Below are positions 17,619 through 26,274 of a DNA stretch of 64,000 nt, one piece after another. The notes beneath the pieces were generated by a model. The model worked only from the letters and a program-made list of their open reading frames with translations. It had not been told where the DNA came from and searched no databases. The position numbers and the translations under genes are program-made. Source of the stretch: Thalassobacillus sp. CUG 92003 (GTDB lineage Bacteria; Bacillota; Bacilli; Bacillales; Halobacillaceae); NCBI RefSeq assembly GCF_013618635.1, contig NZ_JABLSJ010000007.1, positions 124,001-188,000 of the forward strand. Reading direction: 5' to 3'. Each line of letters opens with the position of its first letter. Position 1 is the stretch's first letter.

Positions 17619-17990
17619 TCAGGTCAACCATTCTAACAATTCGATGCGATTACCAAAGGGGTCATATACGTAAATCCGGTTGGCTCCTGGCAAATTGTCA
17701 TCGTCTACATAGGCGACCTTTTCACGTTTTAAGTGCTGCTTTAATGCATCAAGGTTCTCCACCTCTAAAGCAGGATGAGCCTTTTTAGCAGGCGTGAAAG
17801 GTTCTTCGATCCCGATATGTAACTGGTAATTGCCAAATGCTAACCATAGCCCGCCTCTTTTTTTCAATTCTGCTGGTTTTTCTACTTCTTCAAATCCCAA
17901 GATCGAGACGAAAAAATCGCGTGCGGTTTCTTCGGATCTTTCTGGTGCAGCTAACTGGACGTGATCAATCGCTTTAATCGTGAAAGTCAT
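17619..17990 (-). CDS. VOC-family (glyoxalase/bleomycin resistance-like) protein
   Basis: A 123-residue protein of the vicinal oxygen chelate fold: paired beta-alpha-beta-beta-beta units with His in IDHVQLAAPE at the start and the closing ANRIYVYDPFGNRIELLEW. Metal ligands look to be that His, another in the middle (YQLHIGIEE) and the terminal Glu, so an enzyme rather than a binding protein is plausible. The ATG at 17990 overlaps the stop of the upstream GNAT gene (ATGA), with GGGGGAG before it, so the two are translationally coupled. Substrate unknown. Confidence 0.83.
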   Translation of the reverse strand: MTFTIKAIDHVQLAAPERSEETARDFFVSILGFEEVEKPAELKKRGGLWLAFGNYQLHIGIEEPFTPAKKAHPALEVENLDALKQHLKREKVAYVDDDNLPGANRIYVYDPFGNRIELLEWLT

Positions 17991-18562
17991 CTTAACATCT
18001 CCCCCTCTTTGGCGTTTTCCCATTCATAATCTAACAAGCTATAGAGTAACGAATCGCGCCACCCTTCCCTTAATAACACATCTTCCCGGATTCTACCTTC
18101 TCTGATCATACCGACTTTTTCTAACACCCTAGCTGACCTGCTATTCCTGGGATCACACGTAGCGTAGATCCGGTGCAGCTCTAACTCAGCTAAACTAAAT
18201 TCAACCAGCCTCACAGCCACATCCGTCGCATAACCTCTTCCCCAATAAGCAGGGTTAATGATATAAGCGATCTCACCGACCCGATTGGTTCTGTCCCGTA
18301 TATTAACCTCCCCCGCCCCAATCACATGGTTATTCCCCTGGTTTTCGACGGCAAATACATATCGGGAACGTGGTATTTCAGCAGCATCCTTCAGCACTTG
18401 ATTAACAAAGGATTGCGTTTCAGCCACTGAATTCGGACCCCAGGGTTGATAGTGGCACACTTTTTCCTGAGAGGCATAAGCATGCACATCCTCCCAGTCT
18501 TTTTGCTCTAATTCGCGCAAGAATAAATGCTCTGATGGTGCGATCTTATTGATTTGATCCAT
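17987..18562 (-). CDS. GNAT acetyltransferase, RimJ/RimL-type
   Basis: A 191-residue N-acetyltransferase. Seen: LFLRELEQKDWEDVHAY, the acetyl-CoA-binding stretch YWGRGYATDVAVRLVEF, and DPRNSRSARVLEKVGMIREG, the signature of this subgroup. First gene of a two-gene unit with the VOC protein, sharing a 4-base overlap, so their products may act on the same compound. The ATG at 18562 is preceded by GGAGGTGTCAGG. It resembles the GNATs at 16.3 and 28 kb only at family level. Confidence 0.85.
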   Translation of the reverse strand: MDQINKIAPSEHLFLRELEQKDWEDVHAYASQEKVCHYQPWGPNSVAETQSFVNQVLKDAAEIPRSRYVFAVENQGNNHVIGAGEVNIRDRTNRVGEIAYIINPAYWGRGYATDVAVRLVEFSLAELELHRIYATCDPRNSRSARVLEKVGMIREGRIREDVLLREGWRDSLLYSLLDYEWENAKEGEMLR

Positions 18563-18589
18563 CCTGACACCTCCGCATTTTCAGTCTAA

Positions 18590-19735
18590 TCAGGCCGTGT
18601 GCTTCACTCTCAGATAATACCGGACGGATTTACTCACGATGATGGCAAATTCAATGATGACAAATCCGTAAATGAAAAAAAGCATCCAATCCAATCTACT
18701 CATGCCGTCTCTGTAAAGTGTAGTTACATTCAAGCCGATCATCGCAACATACATCAAAGCCAAAAGCCCAAAAGTAACGCCATGCGTCATAGCTACTCTT
18801 CTTGCGTGCCTTAATTTATGGTTGCGGTCGCTGTAAAATTCAGGACGGGTATCTTCATACGGTTTCGCCCAGATCGACCATTTTGATAGCGAGGAATTAT
18901 TCGCAAACATAAGCTGCCAGCCTGCTTCATGATGTAAGTCAAAATAGCCATGGCTTTGGCCACGTTGATAATCGACCGTATAACAGACGTTCATCGGGGT
19001 TCCGTTAACAAATAAGAATCTAGTGCCCATCATACTAACCTTGGAAAGTTGGTACCCCTTTTTCTCCATTGTTTCCAACCACTTCTCCAGTTTGTCGGGA
19101 GCGTATTGCCACCCGAACTTCCATTTCACAAAGCTTTCTTGAGTGGAGTCACTGGCTCTTTGAGGGTAACGACGACTCGATTGCAGAGGACCTTCGGAAA
19201 GTCGTTTGTTCGATTTGTACAGTTTAATAGCCAAGAAAGGGACCCACGTCCACATGATGATGCCGACTGTGACCGTTACAATCCACATCGGACTTCCTTC
19301 TATCGAAACTGTTCCATCATTCAGCAGTGTCCAGGATGTAATGGTGGCAAAAAATAAAAGTGACAGCATCATGTAAGTCAACAAGCCGCCAATGACAAAC
19401 AGTAGCATTCTGTTTCGGCTGAGCACCCCAATATGGAGCGGATAAGTATGGATATCCTCGGAGGGCGTGGCGTTCTGTAACACCTCCCATTTCCCGCTCG
19501 TCATAACGCTTTCCCATCCATCTTCTCTTAAGGATTCAGACAGGTTGGGTGTGTTCTTTTTATGATACGCCACATTGTATGTAACAGCTTCCGGTTCGGC
19601 TGGTTCAAAGAAAAAGAGACGGGTGTGCGTATGAAAATATGAAAAACGCCAGCCTTGATTTGCCATCGTGGTCAGCCACTGTTCCGTAGCTTCAATATCA
19701 TAACTCCAAAATGGTTTGAATACTTTCTTACTCAC
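18590..19735 (-). CDS. DUF2812 membrane protein with duplicated domain
   Basis: A 381-residue protein with an internal repeat: each half has a DUF2812 domain (FKPFWSYDIEATEQWLTTM at residue 6 and WKFGWQYAPDKLEKWLETM near 205) followed by two hydrophobic helices (about 108-165 and 312-370). Four membrane segments are predicted by eye. The function of DUF2812 is not known; such genes commonly sit next to PadR regulators, as here (8-base overlap with the upstream gene). The GTG at 19735 follows GAGGGGGATTTCC. PadR pairing suggests expression on some membrane-active or stress signal. Confidence 0.8.
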   Translation of the reverse strand: MSKKVFKPFWSYDIEATEQWLTTMANQGWRFSYFHTHTRLFFFEPAEPEAVTYNVAYHKKNTPNLSESLREDGWESVMTSGKWEVLQNATPSEDIHTYPLHIGVLSRNRMLLFVIGGLLTYMMLSLLFFATITSWTLLNDGTVSIEGSPMWIVTVTVGIIMWTWVPFLAIKLYKSNKRLSEGPLQSSRRYPQRASDSTQESFVKWKFGWQYAPDKLEKWLETMEKKGYQLSKVSMMGTRFLFVNGTPMNVCYTVDYQRGQSHGYFDLHHEAGWQLMFANNSSLSKWSIWAKPYEDTRPEFYSDRNHKLRHARRVAMTHGVTFGLLALMYVAMIGLNVTTLYRDGMSRLDWMLFFIYGFVIIEFAIIVSKSVRYYLRVKHTA

Positions 19736-20069
19736 GGAAATCCCCCTCGTATGTCATAGCGTTGGCATGGAGCTCCTTGATTCGTTCGATCTCATCATTG
19801 ATTAAGGAGCGGCCCGTTGGCGTTATTTCGTAAACCGTTTTCCGTTTTTCATCCGAGAGTACAGTGATGATCCCATCTCGCTGCATTTTAGTCAGTGTCC
19901 CGTAAACAGTGCCTGATCCTAATCGAAGCCTGCCATTCGTAACCGTTTCAACATGCTTGATGATGCCGTATCCATGGCGTGGTTCAGTAAGAGAGAGCAA
20001 TATATAAAAAGCTGTTTCTGTCATAGGTATGTAATGCTTTAACCGTTTCTCACGTTTAATAAGGTCCAC
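19728..20069 (-). CDS. PadR-family transcriptional regulator
   Basis: A 113-residue winged-helix repressor: the HTH spans YILLSLTEPRHGYGIIKHVE and the wing GRLRLGSGTVYGTLTKM, with a C-terminal dimerisation helix. PadR-like proteins in this size class usually repress the gene they share an operon with. It overlaps the DUF2812 gene by 8 bases and so is likely its regulator and its own. The GTG at 20069 has GGAG eight bases upstream; a small chance exists that translation starts a few codons further in. Confidence 0.88.
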   Translation of the reverse strand: MDLIKREKRLKHYIPMTETAFYILLSLTEPRHGYGIIKHVETVTNGRLRLGSGTVYGTLTKMQRDGIITVLSDEKRKTVYEITPTGRSLINDEIERIKELHANAMTYEGDFRE

Positions 20070-20153
20070 CTGCCCTGCTCCAAATGATATATCACACTAC
20101 GACTATATCGCAGCGTGACATAAATAGCAATATTTTTTCTGCTTCGCTCCCAG

Positions 20154-20627
20154 TTAGAAGACGGTCCCATTAATAGATCGGGCATTAACAAACGCGCCTG
20201 CTACACCTCCCTGGACTTCTGAAACCCACGCCATTACGACAATATCGCTATCCACACAAGGCAGCGTGACTGTGAAATTCGGACTGGTGTTGTGCTCTAC
20301 CGAAAATTCTACAGGCTGCTGTACCCCGATTACACTATCACGCAGGATAGGTGTGGCCGGTACCACGAATAACCCTTCATCTGCTTCGGTCATGACTTGA
20401 AAAGCGATCTCGTATTTATAAGGAAGCGCAGTTTGTTCAACCTCCAGATCATCGCATTCAATCACAAAAAAATTCGATTGGAAAAACCCATCAAGCTTTA
20501 ATGAGTGGCCGTGCAATTGCTCCGGTACACTCAAGCGCAGTAACTCTACGCTCGTTCCATCTAACGGTAACTCGATCGGTCGTTCTTCTTGAGTTGATAT
20601 GACATGGGTTCCTTTATTTCTCCCCAT
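20154..20627 (-). CDS. hypothetical protein, predicted all-beta
   Basis: 157 residues beginning MGRNKGTHVISTQEE, with a very strong ribosome binding site (AAGGAGGTGAGAGA) before the ATG at 20627, so it is almost certainly translated. The composition alternates hydrophobic and polar residues (FFVIECDDLEVEQTALPYKYEIAFQV), suggesting a beta-sandwich, ending VNARSINGTVF. No signal peptide or membrane segment. I do not recognise a family. A short leader followed by a beta-rich body occurs in some spore-surface proteins, but nothing here establishes that. Confidence 0.68.
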   Translation of the reverse strand: MGRNKGTHVISTQEERPIELPLDGTSVELLRLSVPEQLHGHSLKLDGFFQSNFFVIECDDLEVEQTALPYKYEIAFQVMTEADEGLFVVPATPILRDSVIGVQQPVEFSVEHNTSPNFTVTLPCVDSDIVVMAWVSEVQGGVAGAFVNARSINGTVF

Positions 20628-20716
20628 TCTCTCACCTCCTTGCTTTTGAAGTATTACTAGTTTATGAATCTTCCCTTCTCAATGGTTGGATGCTAATTGA
20701 GAAACACGAAAAAACG

Positions 20717-21502
20717 TCAGATGTCTTGGGGGTTGGCTGTCCACAGCGTCCAACGATCTTTTTCTTCAATTTGCTCTTCAGAACTGAATTGACCATCGAT
20801 ATATGACATGAGTGCGTCTATGTCAGCGTCATGAAGTTCGTGTAAAATGGAGCGTCCTTTACGCGATTTTATATCGTGGAATAGCGCTTCTTTCGACTCA
20901 TAGCATCGTCTCGTTTCCCAGAGCGTCTGTTCCTGAATGAGGTCAAAATGAGCCTGTTGCAAATGCTTGCTGACGTGCGCACTGGAATAGCGCCTCGTTC
21001 GTTCCAATGTCTTCAATTCAGGAAAGAGCGAAAAGAGGTAACCTCTTATATGAGTCCGACTGCCTGTTTGAAAACAGTCATCAGGCGTCCTGTCCTGAAT
21101 GATCAGCGTGCCCTCCTGCTTAAGAATCCGACGTGCTTCATGCAGACAAGCTTGTAAATCATCAAGATGGTGTATTACAGCCCTGATTAACACCAAATCG
21201 TAACGATATTCAGGCAGCCCCGTTTGATAAGCATGGCCTTTGTGAAAGCTTAAATGCCCTTCATAACCATCAGCTTGTGCTCTGGCACCTGTGAGCATGG
21301 CTTCCGAAAAATCAACACATGTGACATGTGAGACCCCCAGGTCAACCAGTGCTTGCGCATATATACCGCCTCCGCACCCAATATCAGCGGCCATTTGAAC
21401 AGAGGCATTCTCCAAGACCTCACGAATCGTCTCTTTCCAACTATCATCTACTCGTCTTATGTAACTCTGTTTCATACTCTCATCATGAAAATCAATCGAC
21501 AT
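20717..21502 (-). CDS. class I SAM-dependent methyltransferase
   Basis: A 261-residue Methyltransf_11-type enzyme. Motif I is MAADIGCGGGIYAQAL (residues about 39-54), motif II ends VTCVDFSEAML, and the post-I/III region is YDLVLIRAVIHHLDDLQACL then RILKQEGTLIIQDR. The C-terminal 100 residues are the variable acceptor part. The ATG at 21502 follows AAAGGAGGG with 6 bases between; an ATG two codons upstream touches the site. Single gene, divergent from rlmN. The substrate cannot be inferred from context. Confidence 0.85.
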   Translation of the reverse strand: MSIDFHDESMKQSYIRRVDDSWKETIREVLENASVQMAADIGCGGGIYAQALVDLGVSHVTCVDFSEAMLTGARAQADGYEGHLSFHKGHAYQTGLPEYRYDLVLIRAVIHHLDDLQACLHEARRILKQEGTLIIQDRTPDDCFQTGSRTHIRGYLFSLFPELKTLERTRRYSSAHVSKHLQQAHFDLIQEQTLWETRRCYESKEALFHDIKSRKGRSILHELHDADIDALMSYIDGQFSSEEQIEEKDRWTLWTANPQDI

Positions 21503-21692
21503 GTTCATCCCTCCTTTTATCTGCTCTTTTAGTGTAAGCGAAATGAGGCGGCCAGGATAATAGAAATTAGCAATACGAGGTGATAAGCTATTGTAATTGA
21601 GGCACTATTGTGATAATAACTCGCTGGTTGTGTCTCCCCCTCGTATGCATTAGAATGGAAATAGTGAATTTTTTTAAAGAGGAGCGGACCTT

Positions 21693-22778
21693 ATGAAACA
21701 ATCCATTTATGGATTAACGTTCGATCAACTGACGGATTGGTTGACGGCGCATGGCGAGAAAAAATTTCGTTCTAAGCAAGTGTGGAACTGGCTTTACCAA
21801 AAGCGCGTCACTGATTTTTCCCACATGAAAAATCTGAACCAATCGTGTATCGAGTTGCTCGATGAACACTTTACGATTGAAACGTTAACAGAAGATATTA
21901 AACAAGAGTCCTCAGACGGGACGATCAAATTCCTATTTAAGCTGCATGATGGCAATGTGATTGAAACGGTTCTCATGCGTTTTAATTACGGTCTGTCAGT
22001 ATGCGTCACGACCCAAGTCGGGTGTAACATCGGCTGCTCATTCTGTGCAAGCGGCGTGTTATCAAAGAATCGCGACTTGTCTAGCGGCGAGATTGTCGAA
22101 CAGATCATGCAAGTTCAGCATCATCTTGATCAACAACAAAAAGATGAACGCGTCAGCCATATTGTGGTCATGGGAATTGGTGAACCCTTCGATAACTATG
22201 ACAATCTGATCGACTTTTTGAAGGTTGTCAACGACCAAAAAGGCTTATCGATCGGTGCTCGACACATTACCGTCTCCACGAGCGGCATCACACCAAAAAT
22301 GTACGATTTTGCAGATGAAGGCATCCAGATTAACTTAGCGTTATCGATTCATGCACCGAACAATGAGCTCCGTTCACAAGTTATGAAAATCAATCGGGCT
22401 TATCCATTAGAAACACTCATGCCAGCCGTTGACTACTATTTAGAGAAAACGAACCGGCGGATTACCTTCGAGTATATCCTGCTGAAGGACGTTAACGATC
22501 ATAAACAAGAAGCCGAACAGCTCGCTGATTTACTAAAAGATAAACGCCATTTATCTTACGTTAACTTAATCCCTTACAATCCGGTTGCAGACAACCCTTA
22601 TGAACGCAGTGACAAAGAAGCGATCCTCACCTTCTATCAAACCCTGATGGACCGAGGAATCAAGTGCGGCGTAAGAACAGAACACGGCACCGATATTGAC
22701 GCAGCTTGCGGTCAATTAAGAAGTAAACAAATAGAAATAGAAAAAGCCCGCAAAAAGAAAAAACTCCAAGCGAACTAA
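21693..22778 (+). CDS. rlmN: RlmN-family radical SAM rRNA methyltransferase
   Basis: Methylates C2 of A2503 in 23S rRNA (and tRNA A37 in some bacteria) using a radical SAM mechanism. The 361-residue protein has the cluster motif CNIGCSFC, the [12 protein letters not shown] and [14 protein letters not shown] blocks and the catalytic cysteine in [11 protein letters not shown]. After the cluster motif it reads [17 protein letters not shown] rather than the STLGGLKRNLEAGEIV of B. subtilis and S. aureus RlmN, so it may be a paralogue of the housekeeping copy. It stands alone rather than beside prpC/prkC as in B. subtilis. The C-terminus is Lys-rich. The ATG follows GAGGAGCGGACCTT. Confidence 0.88.
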   Translation: MKQSIYGLTFDQLTDWLTAHGEKKFRSKQVWNWLYQKRVTDFSHMKNLNQSCIELLDEHFTIETLTEDIKQESSDGTIKFLFKLHDGNVIETVLMRFNYGLSVCVTTQVGCNIGCSFCASGVLSKNRDLSSGEIVEQIMQVQHHLDQQQKDERVSHIVVMGIGEPFDNYDNLIDFLKVVNDQKGLSIGARHITVSTSGITPKMYDFADEGIQINLALSIHAPNNELRSQVMKINRAYPLETLMPAVDYYLEKTNRRITFEYILLKDVNDHKQEAEQLADLLKDKRHLSYVNLIPYNPVADNPYERSDKEAILTFYQTLMDRGIKCGVRTEHGTDIDAACGQLRSKQIEIEKARKKKKLQAN

Positions 22779-22784
22779 AAGAAA

Positions 22785-22815
22785 CGCCGAACGATTTCAG
22801 TGAAATTGTTCGGCA
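22785..22815 (+). terminator. hairpin terminator after rlmN
   Basis: GCCGAACGATTTCA and TGAAATTGTTCGGC form a 14-base stem with one wobble pair and a minimal loop, seven bases after the rlmN stop. The T-run is poor. Related hairpins (GCCGAAC...GTTCGGC) occur at 26.86 and 28.98 kb. Confidence 0.7.
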
Positions 22816-22873
22816 CTATTTGTGTTTCAAGGACTGCGGACATGGGTTATAAAAGACTCCTGGCATTTTGTGA

Positions 22874-23779
22874 CTAATAGACCGGGAAACAATAATGCCG
22901 ATAGCCTGGTAATTCACCTCGGATCATCCGATTATAAATGTGGAGGACTTCTAGCGTAACTGGACCAGGCTCCCCGTTTGCGATCACCCGGCGATCGACT
23001 TCAACGACTGGCTTAATGCCAACAGCCGTCCCGGTAAAAAACACTTCGTCTGCTTCGTATAACTCAATCCTGGTAAAACTCTGCACGATAACAGGTAACC
23101 CCAGTTCTGCCGTAATAATCTGCATCACGGTGTCTCTTGTGATCCCCGGGAGAATGTCATCAGAAACAGGAGGGGTGTAGACCTTTCTCCCCTGAACGAT
23201 AAAGATATTTTCAGTCGCCCCTTCACTGACGTTGCCTTCATCTGTTAAAAAAATGGCTTCATCAAACCCATTTTGTTCGGCTTCACTTATGGCCAATGCT
23301 GAATTTAGATAACCAGCTGTCGGTTTTACTTGAGGAGGAATCATGTTGCTCCCCACCCGCGTCCACGATGAAATGCACGTTCGTAAGACAGGCTTAGGTT
23401 CATATTCCGTAAAAACGTTAAATATAGCTAAATGATTAAAAGGTTCAATTAAATCAGGTCGTAAGGTATTTGAACCTTTGAAACAGATCGGGCGTATATA
23501 TACATCGCGATACACTTCATTTAAGATGAGAAGCTCTCTTGTAATTTGGGTCAATTCGTCAACGGAATAAGGAGACGGCATCTGTAAACTGTGCCCTGAT
23601 TTGTAAAACCTCCGTAAATGATCGTCTAAGCGAAAAACAAAAAGCTGTTTGAGATTGTCGTTCCAAAACCCTCTTATGCCATCCAAATAACCTAAGCCGT
23701 AATTTAAACCCTTATTTTTCACACTCACACTTGTTATCTGATCGTCGACATAGCGATCAATGTCAAACATGTAAACCAT
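22874..23779 (-). CDS. class IV aminotransferase (branched-chain aminotransferase-like)
   Basis: A 301-residue PLP-dependent enzyme of fold type IV. The Schiff-base lysine is in PPQVKPTAGYLNSALA, followed by EAIFLTDEGNVSEGATENIFIV and VFFTGTAVGIKPV, all characteristic of the IlvE/D-amino-acid aminotransferase/ADC lyase family. The IlvE group is the best match by motif, and a CodY-controlled ilvD is in the same window, but it is not adjacent. The N-terminal MVYMFDIDRYV is chosen (ATG at 23779, preceded by GGGGGGAGACGCG). Substrate specificity between branched-chain and other amino acids is not settled. Confidence 0.84.
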   Translation of the reverse strand: MVYMFDIDRYVDDQITSVSVKNKGLNYGLGYLDGIRGFWNDNLKQLFVFRLDDHLRRFYKSGHSLQMPSPYSVDELTQITRELLILNEVYRDVYIRPICFKGSNTLRPDLIEPFNHLAIFNVFTEYEPKPVLRTCISSWTRVGSNMIPPQVKPTAGYLNSALAISEAEQNGFDEAIFLTDEGNVSEGATENIFIVQGRKVYTPPVSDDILPGITRDTVMQIITAELGLPVIVQSFTRIELYEADEVFFTGTAVGIKPVVEVDRRVIANGEPGPVTLEVLHIYNRMIRGELPGYRHYCFPVY

Positions 23780-23903
23780 CGCGTCTCCCCCCTTTTTCTT
23801 TACTTGGCTTGATGTTATAGCCCTCATTAATTTCTTCCATAAGGTGACAAATCAAAGAACTGAATCTATACTATGCTTAGCATACATATAGGAGGGGATG
23901 CTC

Positions 23904-24815
23904 GTGCAGATCATGCTATGGATCCAGGCGGTCATCTATACCGTGCTGCCGCTATTTTTCTTCATTAAACTTTATAAAGGAAGCTATGCCAGCCAAAGGC
24001 TGTGGTTCATTGAATGGATATTAGCTGCTATGTTTATCGGTTTCATTTTTGTGCTCGGGCCCTGGCATATATTCATGTATTATCTTAGATATGTATGGCT
24101 CTTGCTTTTTATCATTGTTTCCTTCATTTCTTTCAAGAAAATCAAACCACTCCCTAAGAAAGGACCAAAACAAGATAAAAGCAATACATTTTCTGCCTGG
24201 CTCAGTATTGTTTTGGCAATTTACTTTGGTGTAATGATGGTCCTCGGACTATCCGGGTATTGGCTTGAAAACGAAGACCAGGCGATTGATCTTGCGTTCC
24301 CTTTACAGTCAGGCGTGTATGCTGTAGGCCATGGCGGTTCCCACTCTTCGATCAATTATCATCACACCCACCCTGAACAGCGCTATGCGTATGACATTCT
24401 CCAGTTAAATAAATGGGGACTTAGAGCCCGAGGACTGACGCCATCAGAGCTCGAAAACTATAATATCTATAACACACCCATTTACAGCCCTTGTGCTGGA
24501 AGCATTACTGAAGCAGTGGATCAATATGAAGACATCCCGCCGCTGCAATCAGAGACTGACCCGGAAGATCCCGCGGGTAATCACGTCGCTATATCTTGCC
24601 AAAACGCTGACGTCTACATCGCTCATATCCGACCTGGTACCGTGACGGTAGAAGAAGGGGATGAGGTGACGGAAGAAGATGTTATTGGGAAAGTAGGAAA
24701 TACGGGGAACACAACAGAGCCGCATCTCCATATTCATGCTGTGAGAGATGGAGAAGGGATCCCGATCACATATGGACGTTTCCTTAAACGAAATAGCTTA
24801 GTTTTTCGGGAATGA
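23904..24815 (+). CDS. membrane-anchored M23-family metallopeptidase
   Basis: A 303-residue protein with hydrophobic segments at about residues 2-25, 38-58, 60-78 and 98-118, then an extracytoplasmic LytM-like domain. Zinc motifs are partly visible: the Asp in RYAYDIL after a His-rich stretch (SSINYHHTHPEQ), a YSPCAGSI beta motif, and the closing HLHIH in EPHLHIHA. The order is the M23 one, so peptidoglycan or peptide cleavage at the outer face is likely. The GTG at 23904 lies six bases after GGAGGGG; an ATG at 23898 touches that site. Divergent from the aminotransferase gene. Confidence 0.8.
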   Translation: MQIMLWIQAVIYTVLPLFFFIKLYKGSYASQRLWFIEWILAAMFIGFIFVLGPWHIFMYYLRYVWLLLFIIVSFISFKKIKPLPKKGPKQDKSNTFSAWLSIVLAIYFGVMMVLGLSGYWLENEDQAIDLAFPLQSGVYAVGHGGSHSSINYHHTHPEQRYAYDILQLNKWGLRARGLTPSELENYNIYNTPIYSPCAGSITEAVDQYEDIPPLQSETDPEDPAGNHVAISCQNADVYIAHIRPGTVTVEEGDEVTEEDVIGKVGNTGNTTEPHLHIHAVRDGEGIPITYGRFLKRNSLVFRE

Positions 24816-24859
24816 CGACGTTACGTCCCCTTACACGATTCCGATAAAAATAAAGAGGT

Positions 24860-24894
24860 AAAAGGAGCGCTAAGGTGGCTTTCCTGCGCTCCTT
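24860..24894. terminator. bidirectional terminator between the M23 gene and hmp
   Basis: AAAGGAGCGC and GCGCTCCTT pair around 15 bases between two convergent genes. On the minus strand the stem is followed by TTTACCTC. Confidence 0.6.
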
Positions 24895-24931
24895 CCATTC
24901 GGTCTCAGCATGAAACCATCTTAAAATGGTA

Positions 24932-26137
24932 TTATTCTATCGTACTTAAGGGGGTGAACGCTTCAAATTGACGCTGCTCGGCCGGGACGCCCCACTCCCT
25001 TAAAGCATCATTGACTGATTTCATGAACGGCACGGGACCGCAAAAATAGAAATCTTTGTTTTTATCGCTCAAAATAGATTGAAGCCATGCTAAATCTACA
25101 TACCCTTCTTTATCAAAAGTCTCTGCTTGATAATCTTCGTCTGTTGGAGTTGCATAGCAGGTATAACAGGTAACATTGTGGTGTGCTAACGCTTGTAAAT
25201 CTTCCTTTAGAGCATGTACATTTCCATTTTGTGCCGCATGGATAAAGGTTACTTCCCTTTCAGGCTGTTGATCCAGTATCGTTTTAACCATGCTCATCAT
25301 CGGAGTGATGCCAACTCCGCCACTAATAAAAACCAATGGCATCAACTCAGTGGAAATAGTGAAATCTCCAGCTGGCGCGGCTGCTTGCAATATGTCTCCT
25401 TCAGAAGTACGGTGTAAATAATTAGACACTTTACCAGCAGGAAGTTCTTCCGTTTGGTCTTCTCGCTTTACACTGATTCGATAAGTATCCTTTCCAGGTG
25501 CATCAGAAAGACTATAGTGTCGCATATGAGCGTACGTATCTCCTTCTATGTCTACTTGCAAGGTTATATATTGACCCGCTTGATACGTAGGAAGTGGCCC
25601 GCCATCTTGAGGTTTCAGATAAAAAGAGGTAATCACATCGCTTTCTCTCACCTTTTTTGTAATATAAAAGGAACGCAAACCAGTCCATCCCCCTTCTTGT
25701 TGCTGAACCTGCTCATACAAATTACTTTCGATAGATATAAATATGTCGGCAATTGCCTGATATGCTTTTGCCCATGCTCCAATAACCTCTTCGTTCACCT
25801 TATGTCTAAGCACGTCTTGGACTGCTTCTAACAACGTTTCCCCCACCAAAGGATATTGCTCCGCTTGAACGCCGAGTGCTCGATGTTTTTCAGTTACCCT
25901 TTCTACCATTCCTTTTATCGCATCCAAATTATCTATGTGCTCCCCGGCCATGCACACAGAATGAGCTAATGCATCTTGTTGATTGCCTCTCTTCTGATTG
26001 GTTTGATTAAAAATATTGTACAATGAAGGAGCTTTAGAGAATAATAGTTCATAGAAACGCACACCAATATCATGGCTGTTTTCCTGCAGAACAGGTGCTG
26101 TTGTATTTACTGTTTGAATCGTTTTATCATCTAACAT
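24932..26137 (-). CDS. hmp: flavohemoglobin, nitric oxide dioxygenase
   Basis: Oxidises NO to nitrate with O2 and NAD(P)H. The 401 residues comprise a globin domain (about 1-140), with the B10 tyrosine in VRFYELLF, the E7 glutamine in KRGNQQDAL and the proximal histidine in TEKHRALGVQ, then a FAD-binding barrel (RHYSLSDAPG) and an NAD domain (GGVGITPMMSMV, FYFCGPVPFM). The ATG at 26137 follows AAAGGGG; a longer 441-residue version would add an unrelated leader. It is divergent from nsrR, whose product represses it, with a candidate operator between them. Confidence 0.96.
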   Translation of the reverse strand: MLDDKTIQTVNTTAPVLQENSHDIGVRFYELLFSKAPSLYNIFNQTNQKRGNQQDALAHSVCMAGEHIDNLDAIKGMVERVTEKHRALGVQAEQYPLVGETLLEAVQDVLRHKVNEEVIGAWAKAYQAIADIFISIESNLYEQVQQQEGGWTGLRSFYITKKVRESDVITSFYLKPQDGGPLPTYQAGQYITLQVDIEGDTYAHMRHYSLSDAPGKDTYRISVKREDQTEELPAGKVSNYLHRTSEGDILQAAAPAGDFTISTELMPLVFISGGVGITPMMSMVKTILDQQPEREVTFIHAAQNGNVHALKEDLQALAHHNVTCYTCYATPTDEDYQAETFDKEGYVDLAWLQSILSDKNKDFYFCGPVPFMKSVNDALREWGVPAEQRQFEAFTPLSTIE

Positions 26138-26165
26138 AAAGATTTCCCCTTTAATTATCGTGGCT

Positions 26166-26177
26166 CTCTGATCAGAG
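26166..26177. promoter_or_regulatory. 12-bp perfect palindrome in the hmp leader
   Basis: CTCTGATCAGAG, 28 bases before the hmp start. It could be a protein site or part of a leader structure. No known regulator is assigned. Confidence 0.3.
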
Positions 26178-26212
26178 CTCTTAAAATTAAGAGTATGATA
26201 GACGATATATAA

Positions 26213-26235
26213 AAACAACATTTTAAATGCATGTT
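26213..26235 (-). promoter_or_regulatory. candidate NsrR operator
   Basis: The right half TTTTAAATGCATGTT matches the known NsrR half-site TTTTAAATGCATCTT at 14 of 15 positions; the left half is degenerate but AACAT-N9-ATGTT forms a dyad. It lies in the hmp/nsrR divergent gap. Confidence 0.55.
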
Positions 26236-26274
26236 TACGAAAATGTTCACAAAGCAACCTTGGAGGGATAGAAA

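Noticed and set aside
24932-26257. 441-residue flavohemoglobin with N-terminal extension
   Set aside because: The first 40 residues are foreign to the family and the ATG at 26137 has AAAGGGG; also overlaps the regulatory gap.
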